A stretch of DNA of 41,040 bases from Sporosarcina gallistercoris (GTDB taxonomy: Bacteria; Bacillota; Bacilli; Bacillales_A; Planococcaceae), in contig NZ_JACSQY010000016.1 in the NCBI RefSeq assembly GCF_014836415.1, positions 1 to 41,040 of the forward strand, written 5' to 3'. The notes beneath the pieces are model-generated. The model saw only the letters and a program-made list of their open reading frames with translations, was not told where the DNA came from and did no database searches. This document shows positions 14,823 through 23,887 of this stretch, piece by piece. Each line of letters starts with the position of its first letter. The first letter of the stretch is position 1. A program made the translations under genes and the position numbers.

Positions 14823-15419
14823 TTGGAACTGATTTTCCCACAAAAAATAGTGATGTTAGATAACCCCACTATTGAACTTATTTTTGAGAAAGTTAATGAA
14901 TGTATATTAAAAGGTTACTATTTTAGCCATTTTATTGCGGATGGTATAGAACTTGAAAATTATGAGGACTATTTGAATCATCATATCGGACATATTAGTC
15001 AATTAGTAGTTGTTGCTAAGACTGTCCAGGACCATGTAAATGATTTATTACTTTCGACTGGAGAATATATTAAACGAGCAATACCAGAAATGCTTTCATT
15101 ATCTGATGAATTTTACAATAATCCCAAGTCTGTGACTTGGGTCACTTTAGAAGAACTCCTAGAAGGCCTTCAATGGATTAACGAAATGTTAGTGCATGTT
15201 GGTCAAAGCGAGACTGTACCATCTAATTGGGAAAATTACTTAGAAGTAGCCGGGAACATGCAAGAACATATTCGTAACCTAGCAGAAGCAGTTGAAAACG
15301 AAGACAGTATATTGATTGGCGATATCATTCAATATGAATTGCTAATGGTTTTTGAGGAATTACAAAAAGAAATACTGGGCACAATAGATAATGAGGGAAT
15401 GCGACATGATCTTAATTGA
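14823..15419 (+). CDS. Helical protein of unknown function, first gene of the glycan operon
   Basis: A 198-residue acidic protein with no signal peptide or membrane segment, predicted almost wholly helical (for example EDYLNHHIGHISQLVVVAK and LEELLEGLQWINEMLVHVG). I do not recognise a family. It starts with TTG at 14823, 6 nt after GGAGGGG, and its 3' end overlaps the start of the Maf gene by 14 nt, so the two are translationally coupled. This coupling suggests a partner, chaperone or adaptor for Maf or flagellin, but that is inference. A small helical bundle like the flagellar export chaperones (FliS, FlgN) is one possible analogy. Confidence 0.8.
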   Translation: MELIFPQKIVMLDNPTIELIFEKVNECILKGYYFSHFIADGIELENYEDYLNHHIGHISQLVVVAKTVQDHVNDLLLSTGEYIKRAIPEMLSLSDEFYNNPKSVTWVTLEELLEGLQWINEMLVHVGQSETVPSNWENYLEVAGNMQEHIRNLAEAVENEDSILIGDIIQYELLMVFEELQKEILGTIDNEGMRHDLN

Positions 15420-17262
15420 TAATCGAAATGTATTGCGATTGAAAGATCGTGCTTTATTGCAAAAAATTTCTCAATGGGATAATCGAAGACCTTCAGGGGC
15501 TGTAATAGTAGAAAAAGCAAAGACCGGTGTTCCAATTGTTAAGATATTGATTGAAGGAAAAACACAGTATTTACAAAGTAAGTATGATCCTATGAGTGAA
15601 GCAGAACGCTTTGTGGATAAATTTACAAAAGACAGTCACCACGTACTATTTATTGGTATTGGAATGGGCTATCATATCAATTATTTTATGAAAAAGCATC
15701 CTGAAACTAAGTTCTTGATATACGAACCGAATGAAGAGGTACTTCACGCCTATCTATCAAATAGCTTATTGAATGAACTTCCACTTCAACATTTGATAGG
15801 GATTTTCACTGGGATTGATGAAAAAAAAATCATGGTCGAAATAGAAAGTATCATAATACAATTCAATGAGGTTTTACAAATAATCCCACTTCCAATCTAT
15901 GAAAAAATTTATAGTGAAAAAGTCGGGAATCTCTTAGAAAGTACTTTAAAATTAGTTAAAGATCGTCATAGTATTATGTTAACTAATGCAGTATTTCAAA
16001 AACGCTGGACCATCAACTCCATAAAAAACTTTCCCGTAGTATTGCAGACACCAAACATTTTACATGATATTGATAGTTCTGCGTTTAAAGGAAAGCCAGC
16101 GATTATTGTTGCAGCAGGACCCTCTTTAAACGAGGAATTTGAAAACTTGCGGTATATAAAAAAACATGGTTTGGCTTATATCTTTTCGGTAGGATCTGCG
16201 ATAAATGCGTTGATTGAGCAGGGGGTTTATCCTGATGCTGCTTGTACGTATGATCCCTCTGAAAGAAATCAACTTGTTTTTAAAAAGTTAAAGGACCAAC
16301 AAGTCGACAATATACCTTTGATCTTTGGAAGTTCGGTTGGGTTTGAAACATTGTCCGACTATCCCGGTGAGATGCTCCATATGATTACAAGTCAAGACAC
16401 CGTCTCGCCACAATTATTAGATACAGCTCAATCGATCGATATCGTACTTGATGCTCCTTCCATCGCAGTTGTTACACTTCAGATACTTATAATGTTAGGG
16501 ACTAGTCCAATCATTTTAGTTGGGCAAAATTTGGGGTTTCAAAATGACCAGCGATATGCTGCGGGCATTCAATACGACTTTGTTGAGAGTAAGTTAAATG
16601 ATGAAGAAAAGAAAAAAACGTTAAATATTAAGGACGTTCAGGGGAATGATATTAAAACCAATGATGGATTCAACTGGATGCGCCAGCAATTAGAAATGCA
16701 TATTGCATCTAATCCGGGACTGAAAGTAATTAATACAACAAAAAATGGAGCGCATATTGAAGGGACAACATTCACTCCTTTAGAACAGTTGATTGGTGAT
16801 GTGCTTGCTGATAGCATCGTTTTGACCGGCTGGCATGCGAAGTCCAATAAATACGATGTAGAATTCATTGAAAGCAGAGCATATCTAATGAATGAATATG
16901 CAGAAAAAATGAATAGAGAAATCCAATCTGCATTAGAAGAATTGGAGAGAATACAAAAGTCTGCTGATCTGAAACAGTATAAAAATATTGAAAAACGTTT
17001 TGCTTCCTTTGATAAGCAATTCAATAAAATAAAGAAAAATGAGTTCTATGCTGGTTTTATAGAACCTCTCATGAGAGTCCAAAATGAGAAGCTATCACTC
17101 GACACTAAAAAAATTCGTTATGAAGAAAACCTGCAAAGAAAAGCAGATACTGTTGTTAACTCATTTGGTCTGTTTTTGCATGAAATTAAACTTCACTTTG
17201 ATTTTGTGTTACCTTATTTCCAAGAAATGAAAACCAAGATAGATAAAATCAGCGAGGAATGA
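15406..17262 (+). CDS. maf: Maf motility accessory factor, flagellin nonulosonate transferase
   Basis: A 618-residue full-length Maf/DUF115 protein. Family members transfer pseudaminic or legionaminic acid from the CMP-sugar to flagellin Ser/Thr in the cytoplasm before export. It contains LQSKYDPMSEAERFVDKF, the nucleotide-binding-like FIGIGMGYHINYF, the core VAAGPSLNEEFENLRYI with YPDAACTYDPS, and ILVGQNLGFQNDQRYAAGI. A helical C-terminal domain (~residues 470-618) probably contacts flagellin. The ATG at 15406 follows GAGGG; the in-frame ATG at 15391 has no ribosome site. The gene overlaps the unknown protein upstream and is followed directly by legB, tying sugar synthesis to transfer. It is paralogous to the short minus-strand copy. 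Confidence 0.92.
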   Translation: MILIDNRNVLRLKDRALLQKISQWDNRRPSGAVIVEKAKTGVPIVKILIEGKTQYLQSKYDPMSEAERFVDKFTKDSHHVLFIGIGMGYHINYFMKKHPETKFLIYEPNEEVLHAYLSNSLLNELPLQHLIGIFTGIDEKKIMVEIESIIIQFNEVLQIIPLPIYEKIYSEKVGNLLESTLKLVKDRHSIMLTNAVFQKRWTINSIKNFPVVLQTPNILHDIDSSAFKGKPAIIVAAGPSLNEEFENLRYIKKHGLAYIFSVGSAINALIEQGVYPDAACTYDPSERNQLVFKKLKDQQVDNIPLIFGSSVGFETLSDYPGEMLHMITSQDTVSPQLLDTAQSIDIVLDAPSIAVVTLQILIMLGTSPIILVGQNLGFQNDQRYAAGIQYDFVESKLNDEEKKKTLNIKDVQGNDIKTNDGFNWMRQQLEMHIASNPGLKVINTTKNGAHIEGTTFTPLEQLIGDVLADSIVLTGWHAKSNKYDVEFIESRAYLMNEYAEKMNREIQSALEELERIQKSADLKQYKNIEKRFASFDKQFNKIKKNEFYAGFIEPLMRVQNEKLSLDTKKIRYEENLQRKADTVVNSFGLFLHEIKLHFDFVLPYFQEMKTKIDKISEE

Positions 17263-17267
17263 AGCCG

Positions 17268-18269
17268 ATGAGAAAGAAAATTCTTGTAACAGGGGCCGAT
17301 GGATTCATTGGATCCCATCTAACTGAGAAATTGGTGAGAATAGGGTATGAAGTGCGTCCATTTGTGTACTATAATTCTTTTAATTCGTGGGGGTGGCTCG
17401 ATACAGTTCCTCGAGAAATTAAAGATAATCTTGATGTATTCTCAGGAGATGTTCGGGATCCATATGGTGTTAAAGAGGCAATGAAAGGTTGCTCTCATGT
17501 CTTGAATTTGGCAGCCCTGATTGCAATCCCATATTCCTACCATTCACCGGATACATATGTGGACACAAATATAAAAGGAACATTGAACGTTGTACAGGCT
17601 GCGAGGGAGTTAGGTATTCAAAAAGTAGTTCATACTTCTACAAGTGAGGTCTATGGTACTGCCCAATATGTTCCGATAGATGAAAGTCATCCATTGCAAG
17701 GGCAATCTCCATACTCAGCAACAAAAATTGCAGCAGATCAATTAGCATTATCTTTTTATCGTTCTTTTGAGACTCCAGTATCAATTATTCGACCATTCAA
17801 TACATATGGGCCGCGTCAATCAGCAAGAGCTGTTATACCTACTATTATCGGTCAGCTTGCAAATGGACAAAAGTCTATTCAACTTGGAGCGATTAGTCCA
17901 ACACGTGACTTTAATTATGTGAAGGATACAGTGGATGGCTTTATATCTGTTTTGGATCATGACCAATCACTTGGAGAAGTCATTAACATAGGCTCTAACT
18001 ACGAGGTCTCTATAGGTGAGACGGCACAAATGATTGCGAATATCATGAATGTCGATTTGGAAATAGTCACTGACGAACAAAGACTTCGTCCAGAGAAAAG
18101 TGAAGTAGAACGTTTGTGGGCAGATAATCAAAAAGCGAAGAAACTTCTTGGATGGGAGCCTTTATATGGAGGAAAAGAAGGATTTAAACGTGGATTAACA
18201 GAAACAATAGCTTGGTTTTCAAATCCGCAGAACGTATCTTCTTACAAGACGGATGTGTATAACATATGA
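17268..18269 (+). CDS. legB: LegB-like NDP-GlcNAc 4,6-dehydratase (SDR family)
   Basis: A 333-residue extended short-chain dehydrogenase, the first committed step of legionaminic acid synthesis: NDP- (in Campylobacter GDP-) GlcNAc to its 4-keto-6-deoxy form. The NAD-binding GADGFIGSHL is at residues 9-18, STSE near 124-127 and the catalytic YSATK at 149-153. The ATG at 17268 lies 9 nt after GAGGA; the ATG at 17259 abuts that site. It overlaps legC by 4 nt (ATGA). GC content is visibly higher than in the GNAT and LegG genes further on. The family also includes other sugar 4,6-dehydratases and epimerases; the neighbouring LegC, LegG, LegI and LegF genes fix the role. Confidence 0.88.
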   Translation: MRKKILVTGADGFIGSHLTEKLVRIGYEVRPFVYYNSFNSWGWLDTVPREIKDNLDVFSGDVRDPYGVKEAMKGCSHVLNLAALIAIPYSYHSPDTYVDTNIKGTLNVVQAARELGIQKVVHTSTSEVYGTAQYVPIDESHPLQGQSPYSATKIAADQLALSFYRSFETPVSIIRPFNTYGPRQSARAVIPTIIGQLANGQKSIQLGAISPTRDFNYVKDTVDGFISVLDHDQSLGEVINIGSNYEVSIGETAQMIANIMNVDLEIVTDEQRLRPEKSEVERLWADNQKAKKLLGWEPLYGGKEGFKRGLTETIAWFSNPQNVSSYKTDVYNI

Positions 18270-19423
18270 ATGATGAATGGTTCCAATTTGCGAAAGAAGT
18301 AAAGAAAATGTATGGAAAAGATTTTGTTCCACTGCATGAGCCCACCTTCGATAACTTGGAGATTTGTAACGTAACGGACTGCATACAAACGGGATGGGTT
18401 TCTTCTGTGGGAAAGTATGTAGATCAGTTTGAAAGAGATCTAGCGGAGTATACTGGTGTGAAACGGGCAGTTGCGGTTGTCAACGGAACAGCAGCCCTTC
18501 AAATTGCACTCAAAATAGCTGGCGTTCAGGCTGATGATGAAGTGTTTATGCCTGCCCTAACATTTATAGCAACTGCGAACGCTGCGACCTATCTAGGAGC
18601 CATTCCTCACTTTGTTGACGTCAGTACAGAAACACTTGGACTCGATCCTTTTAAGTTGGACAAGCACATTCAGTCAATTGGGGTAATGAAAGATAACCAG
18701 TTGGTGAATAAGTCAACAGGAAGAATTATTCGTGCAGTAGTTCCGATGCATACATTCGGCCATCCAGTGGACTTAGATCCACTACTAGATGTTTGTCAAA
18801 AATATAATTTAATTTTGGTTGAAGATGCCGCCGAGTCATTAGGATCCTATTACAAAGGGAAACATACAGGTGGATTTGGGCGGACAGCTGCACTCAGTTT
18901 TAATGGAAATAAAATCATTACGACTGGTGGTGGAGGCGCTATTCTTACAAATGATGAAGCACTAGCCGATTATGCTAAACATATTACCACCACTGCAAAA
19001 GTGCCTCATTCCTGGGAATTTAATCATGATGAAATTGGTTACAACTATCGGATGCCTAATATTAATGCTGCGCTTGGTTGTGCACAGTTGCAAAAGCTAG
19101 ATGGGTTCATAGCATCAAAACGTACTCTTACTCAAAAATATGTAAATATGTTAATGAATAATAAGGATGCGAAGTTATTTGTCGAAAATCCAAATACAAA
19201 GAGCAATTACTGGCTACAGACACTTCAATTAAAAACAGGTGTTAATCGAGATACAGTGGTGCAAAAATTGAATAATGCTGGTGTAATGGCGAGGCCAATA
19301 TGGATTCCTTTAAATACGCTTGATATTTTTCAAATGTGTCCTTCAGGGGATTTAAGTGTTACTTATAAATTACAAAAGGAAATAATTAATATTCCAAGTT
19401 CTCCAATAAAATTTTCAGAATAA
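18266..19423 (+). CDS. legC: LegC-like PLP sugar aminotransferase (DegT/DnrJ/EryC1 family)
   Basis: A 385-residue fold-type I aminotransferase that should convert the 4-keto sugar made by LegB into the 4-amino sugar, with glutamate as likely amino donor. Visible features are NGTAALQIAL near residue 73 (phosphate binding), VEDAAESLGS with the PLP-contacting Asp at 187, and the Schiff-base lysine K216 in SFNGNKIITTGGGG. The start overlaps the legB stop (ATGA), so the two are coupled. A 12-bp gap precedes the GNAT gene. The family is broad; the Leg assignment comes from its pairing with LegB and the downstream pathway. Confidence 0.88.
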   Translation: MNDEWFQFAKEVKKMYGKDFVPLHEPTFDNLEICNVTDCIQTGWVSSVGKYVDQFERDLAEYTGVKRAVAVVNGTAALQIALKIAGVQADDEVFMPALTFIATANAATYLGAIPHFVDVSTETLGLDPFKLDKHIQSIGVMKDNQLVNKSTGRIIRAVVPMHTFGHPVDLDPLLDVCQKYNLILVEDAAESLGSYYKGKHTGGFGRTAALSFNGNKIITTGGGGAILTNDEALADYAKHITTTAKVPHSWEFNHDEIGYNYRMPNINAALGCAQLQKLDGFIASKRTLTQKYVNMLMNNKDAKLFVENPNTKSNYWLQTLQLKTGVNRDTVVQKLNNAGVMARPIWIPLNTLDIFQMCPSGDLSVTYKLQKEIINIPSSPIKFSE

Positions 19424-19435
19424 AGGAAGGTTTTT

Positions 19436-20374
19436 ATGGATTTAAAAATTCTTACTAAAGAACAATTTCTTCATTACATTCCATCTTTAAATCGTTTGTT
19501 TAAAAAATCATTTGGTAAGGATATTCATCCTGATTTTTTAAAATGGAGATATTTAGATAACCCAACTGGAGAATTACTTGTAGCAGTTGCGATTGAAGAC
19601 GGCGAAATTATAGCTAATTATTCTGCAAGTCCAGTATTTTTCAGGAAGGGCAATGAATCCTTTAAAACGGCTCTATCTATGACTACTATGACGGATCCGA
19701 ACTATAACGGAATGGGATTATTCCCTAAATTAGCTAATATGTTGTATAACGAAATGATTGAGCGCAATTATTCAGCAGTGTGGGGATTTCCAAATGGAAA
19801 TTCACATGGAGCATTTGTTAAAAAACTTGGTTGGAAAGATATTTACGAAATACCAACATTAAGATATGAAGTGAAAAAACAAGAAAAGAAAAAAATGGAA
19901 AAAGGTTATAGAATTGAGTTTGACAATGAATACAATAAAATTGATGAGATTAACTTAATTAAGAAAGATCAATACATCGTAGAGAAAAGTAAAAAGTATT
20001 ATGAATGGAGATATAATAAACACCCATTTAATACATATAAACATATAGTTTTGTTTAAAAATCATGAAATAGTAGGTAGTGTACTATATAAAATATATAA
20101 TAACTCAATAGACATACTAGAGTTTAATGGAATTGAAAATAAAGAAGATATTAATTGTATTCTCTCATTTTTAGACAACCTTGCAATCGAAAGTGGCTAC
20201 AATTCAATTTCTTGCTGGATGAGTGTGTTTGATCATAAACATACAGTATTCGAGAAATTTGGATTTAATGTTACTGTGCCTATAACGTATTTTTGTTTGA
20301 AACAATTTAAGGGGAACTTTGAGTTAGACTATAATAAATACTTTATTCAAATGGGTGATTCAGATGTCTATTAA
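19436..20374 (+). CDS. GNAT-family acyltransferase in the legionaminic cluster
   Basis: A 312-residue protein. Its first half has GNAT features: a beta strand LLVAVAIEDGEIIANYSASP, then the acyl-CoA pyrophosphate loop DPNYNGMGLFPKL at ~97-109, and GFPNGNSHGAFVKKLGW. The second half may be a second, degenerate GNAT-like domain. It could be the N-acyltransferase acting on the 4-amino group (LegH role) or could add a different acyl group after deacetylation by the PIG-L enzyme two genes on. A NeuD/PglD-like acetyltransferase is also present in the operon, so one of the two is extra to the minimal pathway. The gene is much more AT-rich than legB and legC. AAAGGAAGG precedes the ATG. Confidence 0.75.
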   Translation: MDLKILTKEQFLHYIPSLNRLFKKSFGKDIHPDFLKWRYLDNPTGELLVAVAIEDGEIIANYSASPVFFRKGNESFKTALSMTTMTDPNYNGMGLFPKLANMLYNEMIERNYSAVWGFPNGNSHGAFVKKLGWKDIYEIPTLRYEVKKQEKKKMEKGYRIEFDNEYNKIDEINLIKKDQYIVEKSKKYYEWRYNKHPFNTYKHIVLFKNHEIVGSVLYKIYNNSIDILEFNGIENKEDINCILSFLDNLAIESGYNSISCWMSVFDHKHTVFEKFGFNVTVPITYFCLKQFKGNFELDYNKYFIQMGDSDVY

Positions 20375-21533
20375 AAAGATAGTTGCATTTACTGGTATCA
20401 GGTCAGATTATGATTTACTAAGTGGCCTGTATAAAAAAATTAATAATAACCCCGATTTAGATATTAAATTAATTGTTTCGGGAAGCCACATGTCCTCTAC
20501 TTATGGTGGTTCAGTCTCAGAAATTATTAAAGATGGTATTCCAATTTTGGCTAAAACTGAATCACTCCTTGATTCAAATAGTCCATCAGTAAGAGTTAAA
20601 TCCTTATCTATTTTATTGTTAAGTGTGGTTCATACAATTGTTGACTATAATCCTGATTTAATCATCGTGGCCGGTGATCGGGAGGATGTAATGGCAGGTT
20701 CACTAGTAGGAGCTTATTTGGAAGTTCCTGTCGCGCACTTCTTTGGAGGAGATCATGCAAAAGATGGGAATGTGGATAATCCAATTCGTCACGCGACTTC
20801 AATGCTAGCGAATATACATTTTGTGACAAATGAAAATTCAGAGCTAAGACTTCTTAAAATAGGAGAAGAAAGGAGACGGATTTTTAACATAGGAAGCCCT
20901 TCACTTGATAAGTTTTTAAATACGGAGGAAATTTCAAAAGAAGACCTATTCGAATTTTTTAATATTGAGTATCGAGAAAAATATGCATTGTTAATATTTC
21001 ATCCTGTAATTGATAGGAATGAAAGTGCAAGTATGCAATTCCAAAAAATATTGAATGCATTACAAAGAAAAGGGATATTTACATTTGTTAGCTATCCAAA
21101 TACGGATAGTGGAAACAAACTAATATTAGATGTAATTAGCAATAATATTGATAATCCAAACTTTTATTTCTATAAAAACTTAGATCGACCAAAATTTATT
21201 AATCTATTTAGAAATGCAGAATTTTTAATTGGAAACTCGAGTGCAGGGATATATGAAGCTCCATTCTTAAAAAAACCTGTAATAAATGTAGGTATTAGAC
21301 AAAAAGGTAGACTTTCTGCAGAAAATGTTGTATTTATTGACAATTCAGAGGATTCTATAGTCGAAGCAATTGAAAAAGTAGAATCTGCTGATTTCAAAAA
21401 ATTAGTTGATTCGGTGCAATCCCCATATGGAGACGGTAATTCGGAAGATTTAGCACTTGATTTAATAAAGACTTTAGATTTCGAAGAATTCAAATTAAAA
21501 ACGAACGATCCTTTAGAGGTGAATAATGAATAA
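20364..21533 (+). CDS. legG: LegG-like NDP-sugar hydrolase/2-epimerase (NeuC family)
   Basis: A 389-residue GT-B-fold hydrolysing 2-epimerase. In the legionaminic pathway it removes the nucleotide from NDP-2,4-diacetamido-bacillosamine and inverts C2, giving 2,4-diacetamido-2,4,6-trideoxymannose. Landmarks are AFTGIRSDYDLLSGLYKKI at the N-terminus, VAGDREDVMAGSLVGAYLEV, HFFGGDHAKDGNVDNPIRHA and the late substrate loop GNSSAGIYEAPFLKKPVINV. The ATG at 20364 overlaps the GNAT stop by 11 nt. Its AT-rich codon use is like that of the GNAT gene. It overlaps the PIG-L gene by 8 nt. Confidence 0.88.
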   Translation: MSIKKIVAFTGIRSDYDLLSGLYKKINNNPDLDIKLIVSGSHMSSTYGGSVSEIIKDGIPILAKTESLLDSNSPSVRVKSLSILLLSVVHTIVDYNPDLIIVAGDREDVMAGSLVGAYLEVPVAHFFGGDHAKDGNVDNPIRHATSMLANIHFVTNENSELRLLKIGEERRRIFNIGSPSLDKFLNTEEISKEDLFEFFNIEYREKYALLIFHPVIDRNESASMQFQKILNALQRKGIFTFVSYPNTDSGNKLILDVISNNIDNPNFYFYKNLDRPKFINLFRNAEFLIGNSSAGIYEAPFLKKPVINVGIRQKGRLSAENVVFIDNSEDSIVEAIEKVESADFKKLVDSVQSPYGDGNSEDLALDLIKTLDFEEFKLKTNDPLEVNNE

Positions 21534-22194
21534 AGTGATGATTATTGCACCACATCCTGACGATGAAACTCTGGGATGTGGTGGAACTATACTAAGGCAT
21601 ATTTCAAATGGTGATGACGTTTATTGGTGCATCATTACTACAGCTGAGGGATTAACAACAGATAGAAAATGGTTAGAACGACGGGAAGAAGAAATCGCTC
21701 AGGTAACATCAGCATATGGATTTAAGAATGTGTTTAAATTAAATTTTGTTGCTACTAAATTGGATAGTGTTCCAGATAATAATTTGATTAATGCTATTGG
21801 AGACGTGTTTAAGGAAATTAAGCCTAATGTGGTTTATGTGCCCTACCGTGGAGATATTCACAGTGATCATAAAATAGTTTATGATGCAACAATGTCATGT
21901 ACTAAGTGGTTTAGATTTCCGAGTATCGAAAAAGTTTTGATATACGAAACTATCTCCGAAACAAACTTTGCAATGAATATAGATTCAATAGGTTTTAGAC
22001 CGAATGTTTTTTCTAACATATCTGGTTACATTAATAAGAAGGTTGAAATTATGAATATTTACGAATCAGAAATTGCTTCTCATCCATTTCCAAGGAGTGA
22101 GGGATCGATACGCGCCTTAGCAGTTTTAAGAGGTGCAACTGCTGGGGTGGATGCTGCTGAAGCGTTCATGCTAGTAAAGGAGCGTATTTTATAA
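21526..22194 (+). CDS. PIG-L family N-deacetylase
   Basis: A 222-residue LmbE/PIG-L metallo-deacetylase. The zinc motif PHPDDE (H10, D13) and the third ligand in GDIHSDH (~109-115) are intact, so it should be active. Relatives remove N-acetyl groups from GlcNAc-derived substrates. Placed between legG and legI, it probably deacetylates the 6-deoxy diacetamido sugar or the finished nonulosonate, freeing an amine for another substituent. It is not part of the minimal legionaminic pathway. It overlaps legG by 8 nt and abuts legI without a gap, so it is firmly part of the operon. Confidence 0.88.
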   Translation: MNKVMIIAPHPDDETLGCGGTILRHISNGDDVYWCIITTAEGLTTDRKWLERREEEIAQVTSAYGFKNVFKLNFVATKLDSVPDNNLINAIGDVFKEIKPNVVYVPYRGDIHSDHKIVYDATMSCTKWFRFPSIEKVLIYETISETNFAMNIDSIGFRPNVFSNISGYINKKVEIMNIYESEIASHPFPRSEGSIRALAVLRGATAGVDAAEAFMLVKERIL

Positions 22195-23268
22195 ATGAAA
22201 ACGTACATCATTGCAGAAGCTGGAGTAAATCATAACGGATCACTCGAACTTGCTAAGAAACTCGTCGACGTTGCCAAAATATCAGGAGCTGATGCAGTAA
22301 AATTTCAAACATATAAAACGGAGAATTTAGTTACACAATCCGCCCATCAAGCTTCTTATCAAGTAAAGAACTTGGGAGAAGAAACGACGCAGTTTGATAT
22401 GTTAAAAAATCTTGAACTGTCATACCAACAATTTAAAGAACTGAAAGAATATTGCAATCATCAAGCTATTGAATTTTTGTCGACGCCTTTTGATTTTGAA
22501 AGTGTCGACTTTTTAGTTCATGAACTTCAACTTAAGACTATAAAAATCCCATCAGGTGAGCTAACGAATAGCCCATTTGTACACTATTTGGCTACAAAGC
22601 AACTTCCAATTATTTTATCTACAGGCATGGCAACCATAGAAGAAATTCATGAATCACTGTCATTTATCGCATTCGGCTTAGAGTTTCCAAGTGAAGATGT
22701 AAATGTTGATAAAGTTAGGAGATTCTATAACACAGACCGTGCAAAAGAAGTGTTAGAAGCATATGTTAAAGTTCTTCACTGTACGACAGAATATCCTGCT
22801 CCGTATAAAACGATTAACTTACATGCTATAAAAGGATTAAGAGACGAGTTAAGATTACCTATTGGCTACTCAGATCATTCAGAAGGAATTACAGTTCCAA
22901 TTGCTGCAGTTGCTTTAGGAGCTACGGTTATTGAAAAACATTTTACGATTGACAAGACATTACCAGGTCCAGACCATTTGGCTTCATTGAATCCAATGGA
23001 ACTAGAAAGCATGGTAAATGGGATTCGCGCGGTGGAGCAATCATTAGGTAGTGTTATTAAAGAACCTACTCAAATTGAAATTATAAATCGGAATGCTGCT
23101 AGAAAGAGTATTGTTGCAAAAAAACGTATTGTAAAAGGGCAACCAATTGCTAGGGAAAGTCTAACGTTTAAACGGCCTGGTAATGGAATGGACCCTTCAA
23201 GATTCTGGTCTTTGATAGGTAAAAGTGCCACCCGCAACTATGAAGAGGACGATTTGTTGAATGAATAA
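22195..23268 (+). CDS. legI: LegI, N,N'-diacetyllegionaminate synthase (NeuB family)
   Basis: A 357-residue nonulosonate synthase that condenses the 6-deoxy-mannose derivative with phosphoenolpyruvate. The TIM barrel begins TYIIAEAGVNHNGSLELAKK, with ADAVKFQTYK, FLSTPFDFESVDFL, IPSGELTNSPF and IGYSDHSEGI following in the NeuB order. A C-terminal SAF/antifreeze-like domain (~285-345: RKSIVAKKRIVKGQPIARE) caps the active site. AAAGGAG is upstream. It overlaps the next gene by 8 nt. Discrimination between legionaminic and sialic acid synthases rests on the LegB/LegC context, since sialic acid needs neither. Confidence 0.92.
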   Translation: MKTYIIAEAGVNHNGSLELAKKLVDVAKISGADAVKFQTYKTENLVTQSAHQASYQVKNLGEETTQFDMLKNLELSYQQFKELKEYCNHQAIEFLSTPFDFESVDFLVHELQLKTIKIPSGELTNSPFVHYLATKQLPIILSTGMATIEEIHESLSFIAFGLEFPSEDVNVDKVRRFYNTDRAKEVLEAYVKVLHCTTEYPAPYKTINLHAIKGLRDELRLPIGYSDHSEGITVPIAAVALGATVIEKHFTIDKTLPGPDHLASLNPMELESMVNGIRAVEQSLGSVIKEPTQIEIINRNAARKSIVAKKRIVKGQPIARESLTFKRPGNGMDPSRFWSLIGKSATRNYEEDDLLNE

Positions 23269-23884
23269 GCCGGTTATAATTATAGGGAACGGTGGACATG
23301 CCTCGGTTTTGGTAGAGATATTACAAGGTACCCATATTGAAATAATTGGATATACAGCTCCGGAGGAAGGTTCTGAATTCTACAATCTACCATACTTAGG
23401 AAATGATAATGTTATATTAGAATATCAGGTGAAAGAAGTTGAACTTGTACTAGGTATTGGTGCGATAAATGTAACTAATCTAAGGAAAAAAAAGTATGCA
23501 GCATTTAAATCCAAAGGATACACCTTTGCCACAATCATTCATCCCTCAGCCATAATATCTCCGACGGTAGCAATAGGAGAAGGTACACAAATAATGGCAG
23601 GTGTTATTATACAAACTCAATCTGTACTGGGAGAAAATTTAATTATCAATACAGGCTCTCAAATTGATCACAATAGTTTAATTCAGCACCATTCGCACAT
23701 TGCTCCTGGTGTAGTTCTTTCAGGAAATGTTTCAGTGGGGGAAAACTGTCACATTGGTGCTGGTACTACGATTATACAAAATATAACGATTGGGAACTGT
23801 GTACTAATAGGTGCGGGATCTCTAGTTTTAAAAAATATCAAAGATGATATAACTGCTTATGGTGTACCTGCACAGGAGGTGTAA
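23261..23884 (+). CDS. NeuD/PglD-like hexapeptide-repeat acetyltransferase (LegH role likely)
   Basis: A 207-residue protein with an N-terminal Rossmann-like sugar-binding part (IIIGNGGHASVLVEIL) and a C-terminal left-handed beta-helix of hexapeptide repeats (IIHPSAIISPTVAIGEGTQI and on). The conserved His of this family lies in TGSQIDHNS. PglD acetylates the 4-amino group of a UDP-bacillosamine precursor; by analogy this is the best candidate for 4-N-acetylation after LegC. O-acetylation of the final nonulosonate (NeuD-like) is the alternative. It overlaps legI by 8 nt and is 3 bp from the nucleotidyltransferase. Confidence 0.82.
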   Translation: MNKPVIIIGNGGHASVLVEILQGTHIEIIGYTAPEEGSEFYNLPYLGNDNVILEYQVKEVELVLGIGAINVTNLRKKKYAAFKSKGYTFATIIHPSAIISPTVAIGEGTQIMAGVIIQTQSVLGENLIINTGSQIDHNSLIQHHSHIAPGVVLSGNVSVGENCHIGAGTTIIQNITIGNCVLIGAGSLVLKNIKDDITAYGVPAQEV

Positions 23885-23887
23885 GTA

